Below are positions 11,346-22,495 of a stretch of 64,000 bases of DNA, one piece after another. The stretch is taken from assembly GCA_018806985.1 (NCBI GenBank), contig JADANN010000231.1, forward strand, positions 124,001 to 188,000. Direction: 5' to 3'. This DNA comes from Angiostrongylus vasorum. Taxonomy: Eukaryota > Nematoda > Chromadorea > Rhabditida > Metastrongylidae. Under the pieces are notes generated by a model that worked only from the letters and a program-made list of their open reading frames with translations, ran no database searches and had not been told where the DNA came from. Each line of letters begins with the position of its first letter. Positions within the stretch are counted from its first letter, which is position 1. The translations under genes and the position numbers were made by a program.

Positions 11346-12195
11346 TAAGTGAAAGAATAGTTCGCAAATCTTCGCAAATCAATGTTCTTAGAAACGTTCC
11401 TGGCAGTTAAATTAGCATGGATGCCACTTCAAGTGGAGAGACAAGATCGAAGTATTCATTGCATTACTGTAATCCTGAAGTTCAGACCTACTCAGAAGCG
11501 TTCGCTCGCTTTCGATTCTGGTTCTTACAGCAGCGTTTAGTAGACGTTATAGAAGGCCGGTGACGTACGGAGTCAGAAATTCAGCAATAGTCAAAAGGAA
11601 TTACATTTACAGAGCTATACCTAATTCCCATAAATGATTCGTTATTTATTTCCCTCTATTCGTTTTCAATATTGATTCTAAACCATTACGATAAAAAAAA
11701 ACCCGCATTGTGAAACCCAGGGCTAGTACGTGGCACCACTGTCGTAGAAGTAAATCACTCGCAGTTCTTATTACTTTTTTCTTCAGCTAGTAACTAATTC
11801 TTTCAAATGGCTTGTTGCTATCGAAATATTCTGGACAATTAGATGTCAAATATGGAGTTGAATGAAGGTCCTTGCAGAAAATTTATGAAGACAAATGGGT
11901 AAGCTAAGATAGTAGTGCAATCCGATGCACCCATATTAATACAGCACTGATAATGGTATCGAATCAAAGCGGAAACTATTTTGTTCAGAATGCAAAGTGC
12001 CCAAAGCGTAGTACTCTTTATGTCATAGGGAGTGCTCGTGTAGCTACAAAATTTTTTTTGTAGTGCTAGCAGAAGTACTGCACCTAGTAAAGGCCACATT
12101 ATTTACAGCGAAACAAAACATCTGATTTTTACTTTGGTAGTAAAACTGCAAGAGAATTTCCTGGATAAAAATAAATGCGTGCATTAGTACGGAAT
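11346..12195. other. No supported gene
   Basis: Nothing recognised; the open frame at 11,839-12,099 (-) has no family features. If the ACSL gene is real, this is intronic. Confidence 0.4.
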
Positions 12196-12198
12196 TTA

Positions 12199-12264
12199 AT
12201 GTGGTGTGAGGGCACATACTTCTAGACAGACTGAGGCCTAGGAGTACGTGTCCTCACACTACAT
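12199..12264 (+). ncRNA. Pre-miRNA-like hairpin
   Basis: Bases 12,199-12,225 pair with 12,238-12,264: 27 positions with one A-C mismatch and three G-U pairs, closing a 12-nt loop. That size and quality fit a nematode pre-miRNA. It lies about 85 bp upstream of the ACSL last exon, on the same strand if sense. A tiny inverted-repeat transposon is the alternative. Either strand could be the product. Confidence 0.45.
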
Positions 12265-12347
12265 CATATTCGAGCCGAAAATAAACTGAATTCTATTCAA
12301 CAGGTTATTTTTATGGCATTCTATATTTTATTTCTTGTTTCGGTTAG

Positions 12348-12520
12348 ATAAAAAGGTAGAATTTTTTAAGGTGAAAAGAGTATATCTGGAGGCGAACCCA
12401 CATAGCATCGAAAACGGACTTCTTACGCCCACATTCAAAGCAAAACGAACACAACTAAGGCAGAAATATAAAGATATCATGGAGCAAATATATAACGAGT
12501 CCTGCGTGGCAGAGGAATAG
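12348..12520 (+). CDS. Long-chain acyl-CoA synthetase, last exon
   Basis: An acceptor TTCGGTTAG precedes an open exon ending at TAG 12,518-12,520. The protein includes FFKVKRVYLEANPHSIENG and NGLLTPTFKAKRTQLRQKY. This matches the ACSL C-terminus, where the motif (S/T)xxNGLLTPTxKxKR carries the conserved lysine of the adenylating fold. The exon is intact. A later acceptor before VKRVYLE (12,372) is possible. The only other ACSL sequence seen is the frameshifted fragment at 9184-9360, so the gene may be dead or its middle exons too diverged to see. Confidence 0.75.
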
Positions 12521-12754
12521 GAATACAGCTCATCAATCCAACACTTAAATGATCCAGCACTACACATCTCAACAGCCAACATAATAGTTACCACTCAAGC
12601 CACCGCACGTTTTCAGTGATCGCCATATTAACATTTTTCAGTTGTAGATACTTCATGAAGTAATGAATTGAGACTACCTGCAAAGCACTCAGGTGGGATG
12701 ACGGAGGTTGTCACTATTTGATCTAAAATTGGGTCCGACATGCCAAGTTCACGT

Positions 12755-13015
12755 AGACTGCACTACAACACACATAAAGGAGCGATCCCAGCGTCCCTGG
12801 CCCACCAAGTCTTCCATCCCTCCGTGGTCTGTAAATTGGTACCAGACCTGTCTGGGAGAATGGCAGCACTGGCTCAATACATCGATAGGCCACCGAGAGT
12901 CATTGCAAAGGCCAGATATGCATTCAGTAACCTCTAAACGATGCTTGATGAAGTCGAATGCGTGGCGCATCCCTCATGGATTGTTCAACTCCGTGGGCTT
13001 TGTCCTTTTATCCTT
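12755..13015 (+). repeat. SINE-1 copy
   Basis: Body CAAGTCTTCCATCCCTCCGT, GACCTGTCTGGGAGAATGGC and tail TCAACTCCGTGGGCTTTGTC. The head is eroded: box B now reads GAGCGATCCC. Confidence 0.75.
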
Positions 13016-13129
13016 TTTTATTTGTTTAATACAACCTATATTCCACATATGCCGTTCAGATCCTAGCACTTCTAATATTCGATTCTTTTTTTTTGCATCC
13101 ATCATCCACTAAAGTCCTCCAACATTTAT

Positions 13130-14260
13130 AGCTGGCTTCGGCCATTGCTTGAGGAATTTCCTTTCATTTTCGAATGTAGATGAATGCTGGTCGAGTCGAT
13201 TCTTTGTGGTGTCATGAGAAACCTGGTGTAGAGCGTTACCATTTGGAATTGAATGATTTTTTTTCTCGGATAAGTTCGATACCAATTTCCCAACCCTTGG
13301 GTGAGAGGTTTGGTGGGCCAGGAGCGGGATCGAATCAGCACGATGCTCGTGGTGATCGTCATCACTATCTCTGTGCTATCCGTCTTTTTAATGTATGTTC
13401 TCGTGGATCACGAAGATGGGAAATGTTTCGATGATCTGAGCCTTGCATTCCGGTTGGAGGTTGTGAGTGCGGCTTAAATTTATGTAGACATCGTTCAAAC
13501 GCTCTATGGATAGTGCTCAGTTTTCTCGACGTGACTGAAGTGTGTGTCACATATATCTGCATACATCACTGCTGCTTTATAAGCCGCTGGTAAAACTTTT
13601 AAATCGAAAAGGTATGCACGGGGTCTTGGGTCCACTGGCTTGTGGGTGGCTTCTTTGAATGGCCCGAATGTGGCATAAGCTGCTATCCTTCTTCTGCCTA
13701 ATTCCTCGTTCATGTTGTTCTCCACCTTCATTAAACATCCAATGTTAACATATGAGGCTGTTTCTGTAAGAAGAGAACCGTCTAGTTCGATCCGCCAAAC
13801 GAACGTTTAGTAGGAACTTTCTACTAATACGTATGCCATTTCCGTTACAATCGAACGACATTATCTACTGCAGTGCGGCAGTAAACGGCTTTGGCGATAT
13901 TGTGTCGTCATGTCGAACATCTTTTCCTATAGATATGGTGAAAGGTCAGTGGGAAAGCTGTCATTTCTTAGCGCAGTCCTGATAACAGTCCTACAGAATT
14001 CTTATATGTGAAGGGTCTACAAGAGGCAGATTCTACTCTCGAAAGACTTCTAGGACCTGTAATACAGTTTGAACGTGGTTCCTGCAGCAGAATCTTTGTC
14101 CGAATCCTGCTTGTTGAACTGGATGTGCTTTTGAATCAAAAGGCTTCGACATAGGCATAAGGATAATCTTTGTGAACAAATTGTGGAGTACAACAAAAAT
14201 TCTTTCAGTCACCTTTCCTAGCTCGAATGACTATGGGCGACCTCATCAACTGGTCTGGCA
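13130..14260 (-). mobile_element. RTE-B LINE, 3' part of ORF, decayed
   Basis: Minus-strand fragments in order: a reverse-transcriptase piece near 13,850-13,960 (GKDVRHDDTISPKPFTAALQ, from an ancestral GKGVRQGDTISPKLF), then ENNMNEELGRRRIAAYATFG and LFDLKVLPAAYKAA (13,504-13,731). Next come AFERCLHKFK and SHLRDPREH (13,365-13,562), and a C-terminal tail toward 13,130. These are the thumb and C-terminal region of RTE-clade LINEs. Several frameshifts and stops; non-functional. It abuts an RTE-A copy on the same strand at about 14,270. Confidence 0.75.
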
Positions 14261-14279
14261 TTTTTTCTTTCTGAAGGTA

Positions 14280-17040
14280 AGATGTCATGTAGGCTACGAT
14301 CACCTTTATCACCTGTATTACCTGTAGCTCTGTTGACCATCGAGTAACTCAAGCGAACGCCAGTAAATCTTCAATTTTTTCTATGTCGCATGCAAGAGTA
14401 GTTTAGTGGGTTTTGCACGCTCTACGGAATCGCTGAGCATCATGTCTTTCTTCTAAGGTTTTTGATGAAGAACCCTGAGCATCGAATAGGTGGTCTTTCT
14501 GCAATGCGTTTGACATCCCGAGGAATCCAATCACTAACGGCTCTTGTCCATCTGTTCTCGTTCATACGCATTACGTGTCCTGCCCACCTTATCTTCAACT
14601 GGTTGGCGTACAGCACGGCATTTTTCAGTTTTGGTCGTTGACGCAGGTGGGAGCTTCCGATCCCTTCCTTATTTGCCTGACATGGGATACTCCTAGCACC
14701 GTCCGTCCGACTGCTTGTGCAATAACTCAGGGTAATCTTTCATCCTGCTTACGTAGCGACCAAGTTTACGACGCAATGTTAAGGCGTGAAGTACTGTTGA
14801 GTCGAAACGGTGGTTACGGAGTCGGGTGTTCTTTGTTCCCTTCACTACATTCTTGATGCTCTTAGAAGCTTCCCAAGTCGCTCGTTTCCCTCTGCTTAGC
14901 TCTTGAGCTAAGTCGTTCAACATGTTGATTTACCGACCTAGATAGATGTAACTGAAGTTTTCGGAGGTATTCGTTTCGTTGAGCGTGAATAGGGCGTACG
15001 AAACCAGCCCGTTCCTCATGAACATCTAAGACTTAGTCGAGGACCAATCTTTCCACAGGCGCTGTCAAAATCGGCAAACCTTCGTTCCGCTTGACTAATA
15101 CTTGGTGTTATAAGAACGACATCATCAGTAAAGTGAACATGGTGTAATTTCCGACCATCGATTTTCACTCCCATGTTATCCGACTCCAATGATCGCATGG
15201 TGTTCTCGAGGGTGGTGGTAAATAATTCTGGCGAGATGGTATCGCCTTGCCTAACCCCTCTTTTGATGTCATTGTTAATACCGTTGTAGAATGGTGATAT
15301 CTTTGTTGTGAAATTTTTGTACAGCTCACGAAGAATCTTTATGTACTGAGGTACTGAGTGAGGACTCTTTGAATATCAAGGGCTTCCATGACCGATACTC
15401 TCTCTTTGCGTCAAAGCCCTTCCCTAAATTGGTGAAAGTGAGACAGAGCGGTCTTTTGTACTTTAACGACACTTCGGTGAGTGTTGTTATCGTGTGAATG
15501 TGATCCATCGTACTAAATCCTTTTTCAAAACCAAGGCTTGCTCACATAAATGTCCTTCGTCCAGTGTTCTGTCAACCCTGCTTAAGTTGACTCGACTGAA
15601 AAGTTTGTAGTCGATAGACAGCAGTTAGATTAGGTGATAGTTGCCGATATCGTGGAGGTCACTCTTCTTGAAGAATAGCACGGTCTTGGTAGTCTTCCAC
15701 CGACTAAGGACCTTGTATTCAGACAGGTAGTGTGTAACGCGCGGAGCCAGTGTGTTTACGAGGACTGGCCGAAGCTTCCTTAAGTGTTCAGGTCTCATCC
15801 TGTCCAGAGCTGGTGCAATTCGATTTTTCACCGACGAAATAGCATGTCGGATTTCGAACGCGAAAACCTGTGGTACGACATGTCCAACCTCCCTTATTTC
15901 ATATGAGGAAAGGATGACGTGGCTATTAAAGTGATCTGAGCAGTATCAGCGAATGATTTTCTCCATTGCCTTTCTGGACGTGTCACTGTTCCGTCTGGGC
16001 GTAGGAGTGTAATCATCTTGGTCCTGTAATTTGCAAAGCCTCGGTGGACTTTGCGAATGCTTTTTCGAGCCCCTTCAGCTTCAACCATTATTGCTGCTCT
16101 TCTTTCTTTAAGATCGTCTTTTATCGCCTGTCTGCATTGTTTTACAAGTTCGGGCGTTAGTTGGCGGTAGCCTGCAGTTCCCTCGACTACATGCTGGCGC
16201 ATCAGCTCGAGTGTTTTTGGAGACAGACGTCTCTTGGTGACTTTTTGAACTCCCAGCTTTCACAGCGTTAACGTGAAGATGTTGAATGAGCCAATCGTAT
16301 TCTTCGTCGATGTGGTCAAGAACGGCATCTTCCCAACAGCGGACTAGTGAATTGAATAGGCTCCAGTTCATGGTTATTTCGGAACTTCGTTCTTTGAATT
16401 TAGCGACTTTTTTCCCCTTTCTGCGAGAAATGGAAGTTTAAACGAAAGAGGCGGTGGTTTAATCCCGTGTAGAGTTTTGGGACAACAGCGACGTGGGTAA
16501 GGCAAAACCTTCGATTTATTGTGGTGTGGTTTACTTCCTTATGGTGCTCTCCTGTGGAAGACTCCCCACGTTCAGCATTAAGGGTGGAGCTTCTGGAATT
16601 GCGAGTTAGCATGGAGGGTCTTCGTCGTCAAGATAAACTCGGACAGCAGCTCACACTGCTCATTCCATACTAATCCATGAGTCCCAATGTGACGTCCTTT
16701 AAATGTTTTTCCGAACCTAATCTTAGAGATAAAATCTCCAATGATGACCATGAAGAATGTATGGTTTTCTATGTAGAACTTTTTCCAAGTCCGTATAGAA
16801 CGCTTCGAGTTCTTCTCCGTCATAGTTTGATGTCGGCGCGTAAACGACGAAGATTGTCAAAGCTTGTATTGATCCGTATCACTTCAATCGTAAACGTCCG
16901 ATTCGGACCAAAAAATCAAACTACTTGACCGAGTCCATCCTGATTGCAAAATGCTTTGGATCTAAAATAGTAAAGCCTTTGAAAAGCAGTCACCAAAGAT
17001 GAGCATCTTTGCTTTTCCACTACCCTCTTTGTCAGCTGCC
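14280..17040 (-). mobile_element. RTE-A LINE, endonuclease through 3' end, decayed
   Basis: Minus strand. Apurinic endonuclease part: IGDFISKIRFGKTF and HIGTHGLVWNEQ (16,578-16,823), then NHTTINRRFCLTHVAVVP (16,400-16,612). A linker follows (RQAIKDDLKERRAAIM, 15,894-16,202), then the reverse transcriptase (RMRPEHLRKLRPVLVNTLA at 15,625-15,831; MDHIHTITTLTEVS near 15,500; HHVHFTDDVVLITPSISQAE at 15,016-15,198). Here the catalytic FADD reads FTDD. The C-terminal zinc-knuckle region is eroded. The 3' end near 14,300-14,335 holds reversed GGTGATACAGG-like repeats, the tail type seen at 31,945. LINE reverse transcription at a nicked target is the known family role; this copy is dead. Confidence 0.85.
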
Positions 17041-17049
17041 CAGTGATTA

Positions 17050-18035
17050 TTTCGAAAAAGTGGGGATAAAAAAACACAAAAAGCTTGAATTATAACTCAC
17101 TGCGGCAATCCAGTTTTAATTTCGTACTGTGATCCAAAATAAATGTTACACACAGCACCGATTTGTCTTGTGTAGACTGTCTATTTCTACAGCGTTCTCC
17201 ATACATTTAAGTGTGCAACTTAATGTGAACCCAACTGAACAGTGTAGAATCATGAAAACCAATAGGAACTGAGTTGCAAAAATCTGTTCAATTTGTGAAT
17301 TTTTTGAAATCGTGACCGTAAATTTTTTCCCCGTTTCACGAAGAGAATAAGTATTCGCAGACTCAGCAAGCACTGTTCCGTTCAGATGGCCGTATTGCCG
17401 TATTTCCACGTAGTTTTCTAGTCGCTGGTGCGGAATCCGCACCGTCATCTGTAAAACAACTGCTGTTGTGAGTACAGCTATCTCACTTAGTTACGAACAC
17501 GTCCGAGCAACAGGTAGGTGGCCGTCCTGGGGTCACTTGAATCCTCGTGGAGTCCATTCCGTAGTTTTATCATCCACCTGTCGTCCATTCTTCTCATTAC
17601 ATAGGAGACCAATCCGTATTTCGCTATCGATGTGTTTTCTCATGGGTCATAAGGATGAGACAGATTTCGAAGATCAAAACTTCGCATTCAGACTAGATAT
17701 TGTGTGCGCTTGTTATGTTTCAGAAGACAGCGCTCAAGCGCTGTTTTAATAGTGGAAGATATTCTTGACGTCTAACCGCTTCTTATTTACTGCATATTCC
17801 TTTTTCACGGCAGGGTATGATATGAAATATGCAAATATCTCAGCATCATTGTAGTTGTAATCTTGACGTGGTGGAAGTGATATCAACCCACTCCTTTGCT
17901 GCATAACAAAGCAATGGGAGGAATGTCGAACCAAAAAAGGTGGACGCGAATTCTCGGTTCCTTTAGCTGGTCGGTGGCTTTTTCGAGAGATCCGGATGCT
18001 TAAACTGCAGCAATTTTTCTGGTTAATTTTCCTTC
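17050..18035 (-). repeat. Repeat R4 (about 950 bp), shared with both arms of the inverted duplication
   Basis: Nearly the same sequence is at 24,430-25,385 and, reversed, at 41,990-42,940. Shared stretches include CACCGATTTGTCTTGTGTAG, GAACACGTCCGAGCAACA and GAAGACAGCG. Inside it are a SINE-2 3' fragment (17,810-17,870) and an RTE-B C-terminal fragment (17,930-18,035, minus). Confidence 0.75.
17146..17448 (-). CDS. Unrecognised 100-aa ORF carried by repeat R4
   Basis: A start-to-stop frame with a hydrophobic segment (ATQFLLVFMILHC) and a preceding basic stretch (ETGKKFTVTISKNS). The homologous frames in the two arms are broken by stops, although SANAYTSRETGKKF is conserved. Only this copy is open. 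No family recognised; it may be residual coding DNA of an unknown element. Confidence 0.3.
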   Translation of the reverse strand: MTVRIPHQRLENYVEIRQYGHLNGTVLAESANTYSLRETGKKFTVTISKNSQIEQIFATQFLLVFMILHCSVGFTLSCTLKCMENAVEIDSLHKTNRCCV

Positions 18036-18108
18036 TTGTTCAGCAATCGCCATGTTGTTAGACAGCATACATTTACTTCCATAGAAGAACATAATACAAT
18101 ACAACAGT

Positions 18109-18152
18109 AACTAACGTTTCGGCAGTATTGCCTTCTGCAGAGCCTGGAAGGG
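18109..18152 (-). ncRNA. Hammerhead ribozyme-like motif
   Basis: Minus strand: CTGCAGA, A, GGCA-ATAC-TGCC, GAAAC, GTT. The last stem II pair is A-U here, against G-C in other copies. The CUGANGA A6 and the GUC site are mutated, so it is likely inactive. Confidence 0.5.
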
Positions 18153-19009
18153 TATACTGATATACAATTTCCTAGGCCAAACGCTTAAATAGCACAAAGA
18201 GGAAGACGAAAAAACTCTATGGTAATTACATGATCAACAGCTTCTCGAAAACCGCCTTTTACGTGACTTCTAATGAGGAAGATTAGAACAGTTGATTATA
18301 GTTGCATGTGGTTGATGACTACACCATCCCACATCAGAAATTGATGCGAACGTACAAGACCAGGTCGCGTATGACCTCTGGGCATTCATCCCTGCTATTC
18401 ATTGTAGGGTTTTTGGCATTTATCCAAAAAAGCCTCAAGAAGCTTTCGCGCTGGTGTTTTAGTCTCCTGTGCAAGGCTATTGACCTTTACTTCAAAATCT
18501 AGGTGCAACGGATTCGAAGCCTCTTTCTTCTTTACCTCATTTGTTACGGTCTTGCACTAAAAATAATTTACAAAGCAAGAGCACATCAAATCAATACTAC
18601 TTCAGATATAACATAATCCAATTTTTTTCGGGTGATTTTCAACGATTTTTAAGGATTGCATCGTCTCCGCTATGCTTTTTGTATCCTATGCGTGCCTAGT
18701 GGGTTACTTTGTCTTAGTTTTCGTTTACCACCTAGGTGTTCTTTTATACGGATACACAAAGGTCTGCCCGTTTCGCCAATATATTCATCTCCGCAATTAT
18801 TACAAGAGATCAGGTATATCGTACCTGAACTAATGCAATCACCGTCCCCTGCCGTAAGGGCAAATTACGCAATTTCGTGTTTCACATATACGGTCATACA
18901 GGCGGCTGCGAACTAACTGACGACGTAGAGTAGCCGGTGGTATTTCAGCTATCGCTACCGATTCCTCTATACCTGCCCTTCTTGAGCATCGTTTAATAGC
19001 TGCGCTTAC

Positions 19010-19430
19010 ATCGTCGCTAATGTAAGGTTAGAGATAAACCTTCTATCGCTGCAGTGATTAAGGGCCTTGAGAGCACCGTCGGAAAAGATGCGGAATTTTA
19101 TGTCAACTCCATCGTTAGGGTCCTGCTGCCTAAAAAACGTTTCAGCGAAAGGAAATTGTGGTAGTGTCGCCGCCTTTTGATTTTTTATCTCTATTTGATG
19201 TTTCTTGTTTGCCCTGACAGCGGAGTCGATCTTGAAGCTCATAAAGGTTGCATGCTATCCTACTCAGAGTCATTTTTGAAAATTTTTTTAGACAGCAGGA
19301 TCCCAACGATGGAGTTGACGTGAAATTCCGCATGTTTTCGGACGGCGTTCTCAAGACCCTTAATCACTACCGCTATAGAAGGTTTATCTCTAAAGCTTAC
19401 AGCCGCACAAAATTGTGGCATGTGAGAAAT
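19010..19430. repeat. Local inverted repeat inside the PLE
   Basis: The block around GATCCCAACGATGGAGTTGA to GAAGGTTTATCTCTAA (19,290-19,430, +) is the reverse of 19,010-19,140. Arms are about 130 bp with a spacer of about 150 bp. Confidence 0.8.
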
Positions 19431-19844
19431 TGGGGTTCCTTCGTCGCCCAGTTCTTCATTTTGGCGAACATCTCGTTCTCCTTGCTTCGTAGTGCAGCTC
19501 GAAGTAATTCCATTTCGATACCGCGTATTGTTGGCTGTCCTATGGTTGACCGCATATCTCGTGAAGTCGCTTTCGTTTTATAAACTTCGGCACGACTCGA
19601 TGTTGAACACAGCGGCGGAGAAAGTTGATTTGCTATCTGGCTAAGACAATCTTTTGTCTTAGTGACAATGCTTCTTTCACAAGTCGAAAGTATTTTGCTG
19701 GTACATCTTGTAACGGTTCTCAGGGATCAGCTTTCTATTAGCCTCGACACTGGAATGTGAATGCCTCGTTTTCTTGTTCAGCAATCGCGAGGTTGTTATG
19801 CAGCATACCTTTACTTGCATAGAAAAACATAACACAATACAACA

Positions 19845-19890
19845 GTAGCTGACGTTTCGGCAGTATTGCCTTCTTTAGAGCCTGGAAGGG
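19845..19890 (-). ncRNA. Hammerhead ribozyme-like motif
   Basis: Minus strand: CTAAAGA, A, GGCA-ATAC-TGCC, GAAAC, GTC, AGC. Stem I GGCT/AGCT can pair. The CUGANGA box is damaged at G5. Confidence 0.5.
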
Positions 19891-19949
19891 TACAATGATA
19901 TACAATTTATTAGGCCAAACTCTTCAATAACACTTATAAAAAAGACGAA

Positions 19950-20430
19950 AATTGAAGTTAAAGTCAATACACTCGCACAGAAGACTAAAACACCAACGCG
20001 CAAACTTCTTGAGGCATTTTGGATAAATGCCAAAAACTCCACAATGAATAGCAGGGATGAATGCCCAGTGGTCACATCCGAACTGGCCCCGTATCTTCGA
20101 ATCAATTTCTGATGTGGGATGGTGTAGTCATCAACCATATGCGACTATAATCAGCTGTTCTAATCTTCCCCACTGGAAGTCACGTAAGAAGCTGTGAGTT
20201 TTTCGAGAAGCTGTTGATCATGTAATTACTATAGGGTTTTCCGTCCTTTTGTAAGTGTTATTGAAGCGGGTGGCCTAGTAAATTGCATATGAGTATACCA
20301 TTCCCGGCTCTGGAGAAGGCGATACTGCCGAAAAGTCAGTTACTGTTGTATTGTATTGTGTTCTTCTATGGAAGTAAATGTATGCTGTCTAACAACATGG
20401 CGATTGCTGAACAAGAAAGCGACGCATTAA
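19950..20430 (+). mobile_element. PLE 3' end with terminal repeat, facing the previous PLE
   Basis: Plus strand: end of the GIY-YIG reading (RKLLEAFWINAKN region near 20,005), then the terminal repeat with a hammerhead motif at 20,304. 18,040-18,430 and 20,020-20,430 are inverted copies, so the pair forms a palindromic unit. The unit is nested in RTE-B pieces on both sides. Confidence 0.75.
20302..20345 (+). ncRNA. Hammerhead ribozyme-like motif
   Basis: CTGGAGA, A, GGCG-ATAC-TGCC (G-U closing pair), GAAAA, GTC, AGT. The conserved A6 is changed and C15.2 is lost; probably inactive. Confidence 0.45.
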
Positions 20431-20760
20431 CCTGAAAAATCTGCAGCAGTTTGGGCATCCCGATCTTTCGAAAAAGCCACCAAGCAGCTGAGGGGAACCG
20501 AGAACTCGCGTTCACCTTTTTGGTTCGACATTCCTACCAGACCGAAATGATTGCACTCCGGCACCCAAACGGAACAGTTACAGCGTCCAGAAAGGCAGTG
20601 GAGAAAATTATTCACGAATACTACTCGGATCCCTTCGATAACCACGTCCACCTTCCGTCATATGAAATAAAGGAGGATGGATATGTTGTACCACCGGTTC
20701 TCCCTTCGAAATCCGACATGCCATTTCGTCGGTGAAAAGTCGAAAAACACAAGGTTCGGA
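20430..20760 (+). mobile_element. RTE-B fragment joined to RTE-A fragment
   Basis: 20,430-20,545 is the reverse of RTE-B sequence at 17,930-18,035. At TTCGACATTCCT it switches to RTE-A linker coding (SRKAVEKIIHEYYSDPFDNH, then VPPVLPSE). The same junction recurs at 30,110-30,480. Confidence 0.75.
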
Positions 20761-21054
20761 CAGGATGAGATTCTCGATATGGTGTCCTCCTCGTCGTATC
20801 GGGTCGAATCTTCTTTGCTGCAGAGCCACTCAAATGAGTTCACGGGACGGTTGCTGAGTGGTAGCGATTTTTTCTTCATGTCGACAATCCATCCTGCAGC
20901 AGTTGGTAATCGACTCAATACGACGACGAAGACACCACATCGAGAAGCCGAACGACTGTGAATATCGACCCGGTTCATCGGTTCTGAGAAGGACGAAAAG
21001 TCGATCAACTAGCCGAATAAATGTTGCAGAAGCAACCTCGAGCAAATGAACAAT
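20761..21054. other. Unassigned; possible eroded PLE end next to the inverted duplication
   Basis: Contains TTCTGAGAAGGACGAAAAGTC then GAATAAATG near 20,980-21,025. This faintly resembles a PLE ribozyme and tail immediately outside the left arm. Too eroded to call. Confidence 0.25.
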
Positions 21055-21244
21055 TCAAAAGAAACTTGTTGATTATTCACGTCGAGGCTAAGCGAGTTGG
21101 TCTGGCACAAATCGGGTCCTCGCAAATGTAGTTTTTGTGAACTCTGTATCACCACCAAACACTGTCGAAGCTTTATCCATTGTATTTTCAATCTTATCTA
21201 TTAAAAACTGACAGTAATGTCTATTTTTTTAAAAGATATGTCTG

Positions 21245-21530
21245 CATAGGTGAGCGTGTAGAAGTACTTAGAGGGGCTCTGCTACACGTGTGGTCGCTGC
21301 TTCGATGTCACTCCCTGGACAAACGAGGACGCTCCGAGATCTTCGATTTGGTAACAGACTTTTATGGAAGAGTAAAAACATATGATGGATGAATGGGACT
21401 ACCTCAATGAATTTTATACTCCAAACATGCCTTCATTCACTTACCCGGTGGTCAATAAGTCGAATACATGGTGCATTCTTAGCGCATTGATCAGTGCAAA
21501 ACGCTTTATCCACTTTATCTTCTATTTATA
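21245..21530 (+). repeat. Ancient SINE-1-like copy (left arm)
   Basis: Diverged: GAGCGTGTAGAAGTACTTAG head, ATTTGGTAACAGACTTTTAT middle, TTGATCAGTGCAAAACGCTT tail. It matches SINE-1 in order. The partner is at 45,830-46,105 (-). Confidence 0.5.
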
Positions 21531-21534
21531 TCTG

Positions 21535-22210
21535 CATTCTGACAAGTGGCATGTAGAGCACTGAGCCATTATTATGTTGGCGAGAATTGACGAAGGGTTA
21601 TGCAGAGGGTCGGATCTGATCTTTTTTCAATAGTATGCGTCTATCTCAAGTAGTGATTTAGGCTGGGTGACCAATTTCCTATGATTCTATGTAGGCCCAC
21701 ATCTCTCGAAGGAATTGGAATGGGAATTTGATCGTCTATATAGCCCATCTGGGTGCCTGTTTTCACAGGATATCACAGAACGGTCAACATACTTAGTCGT
21801 GTAGTCGGTGATGTACCACTTCGCATTCTATGTGGGCTCAACCTCTGTAGCTTCGACTGGTTCTTCTGCATATCTACCACATAGAAATATGCCACAGAGG
21901 CAAAGAGACTTACCGTTTTCTAATTCCTTTATTCTCTCTAAACTGCTTGCAAGTCACCAGATATTAAAACCCAAGTGATTGTGATTACTCCGATTTTTTG
22001 TGAACTCTTCTTGAGCCCTCATTTACTTCATCTTGATCAAAGCCATTTTGATAACAGAAATCTCGCAGTAGTCTGGATTTTCAAGGTATTTCTATATCGT
22101 ATCAGCAGCATGAATCTTACCATGAACACAGTTGTACAAATGAATATGACCGCAATAAGCTAGCCCTCATGCAAAAATTCACATCAGCATTTTATTCAAT
22201 TATTACTGCC
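21535..22210. other. No supported gene (left arm)
   Basis: Nothing recognised. It is duplicated at about 45,140-45,820 in reverse. Confidence 0.4.
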
Positions 22211-22214
22211 AATA

Positions 22215-22495
22215 AAGGCGAGTGCAGCGCAATGGTTAGAGGGGCTCAGCGGCACAAATGGGATCGATCCCACGCCCCAGACTTACGAAGCTTTCCATCA
22301 ATCCGGGCTGGGCAAATTGGCACCAAACTTGTCTAGAAAGATAACAGCACTGATTCGACGTATCGATACCCACTGCGAGTCAATGTTTAGGCCAGATATG
22401 CTTTCAATCACCTCTAACCATACTGAATAAAGTCGAATGCATGACGCATCCCTCAAAGACTGATCGACCCGAGAGTTTTATGAGCTTTTATCGAA
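22215..22495 (+). repeat. SINE-1 copy (left arm)
   Basis: Head GCGCAATGGTTAGAGGGGC (box A-like) and GGGATCGATCCC (box B-like), then the standard body and tail (CTCAAAGACTGATCGACCCG). The mirror copy is at 44,880-45,140. Confidence 0.8.

Larger units (their letters stand above)
18040..19950 (-). mobile_element. PLE with both terminal repeats but RT deleted
   Basis: Read on the minus strand. A terminal repeat with a hammerhead motif lies at about 19,775-19,950. The N-terminal coding piece is at 19,440-19,740. Part of the conserved N-terminal block is inverted at 19,290-19,430, and the same block lies in sense at 19,010-19,240 (TLPQFPFAETFFRQQDPNDG). It then jumps directly to the cysteine-rich linker and GIY-YIG endonuclease (about 18,650-19,010). 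The C-terminus and a second terminal repeat are at 18,040-18,500. The whole reverse transcriptase is missing. PLEs are retroelements whose protein normally joins RT to GIY-YIG nuclease; this copy could only be non-autonomous. Confidence 0.8.

Noticed and set aside
20975..21025. Another hammerhead just outside the left arm (TTCTGAGAAGGACGAAAAGTC)
   Set aside because: Only a loose resemblance; CUGANGA, stem II and GAAAC cannot all be placed.
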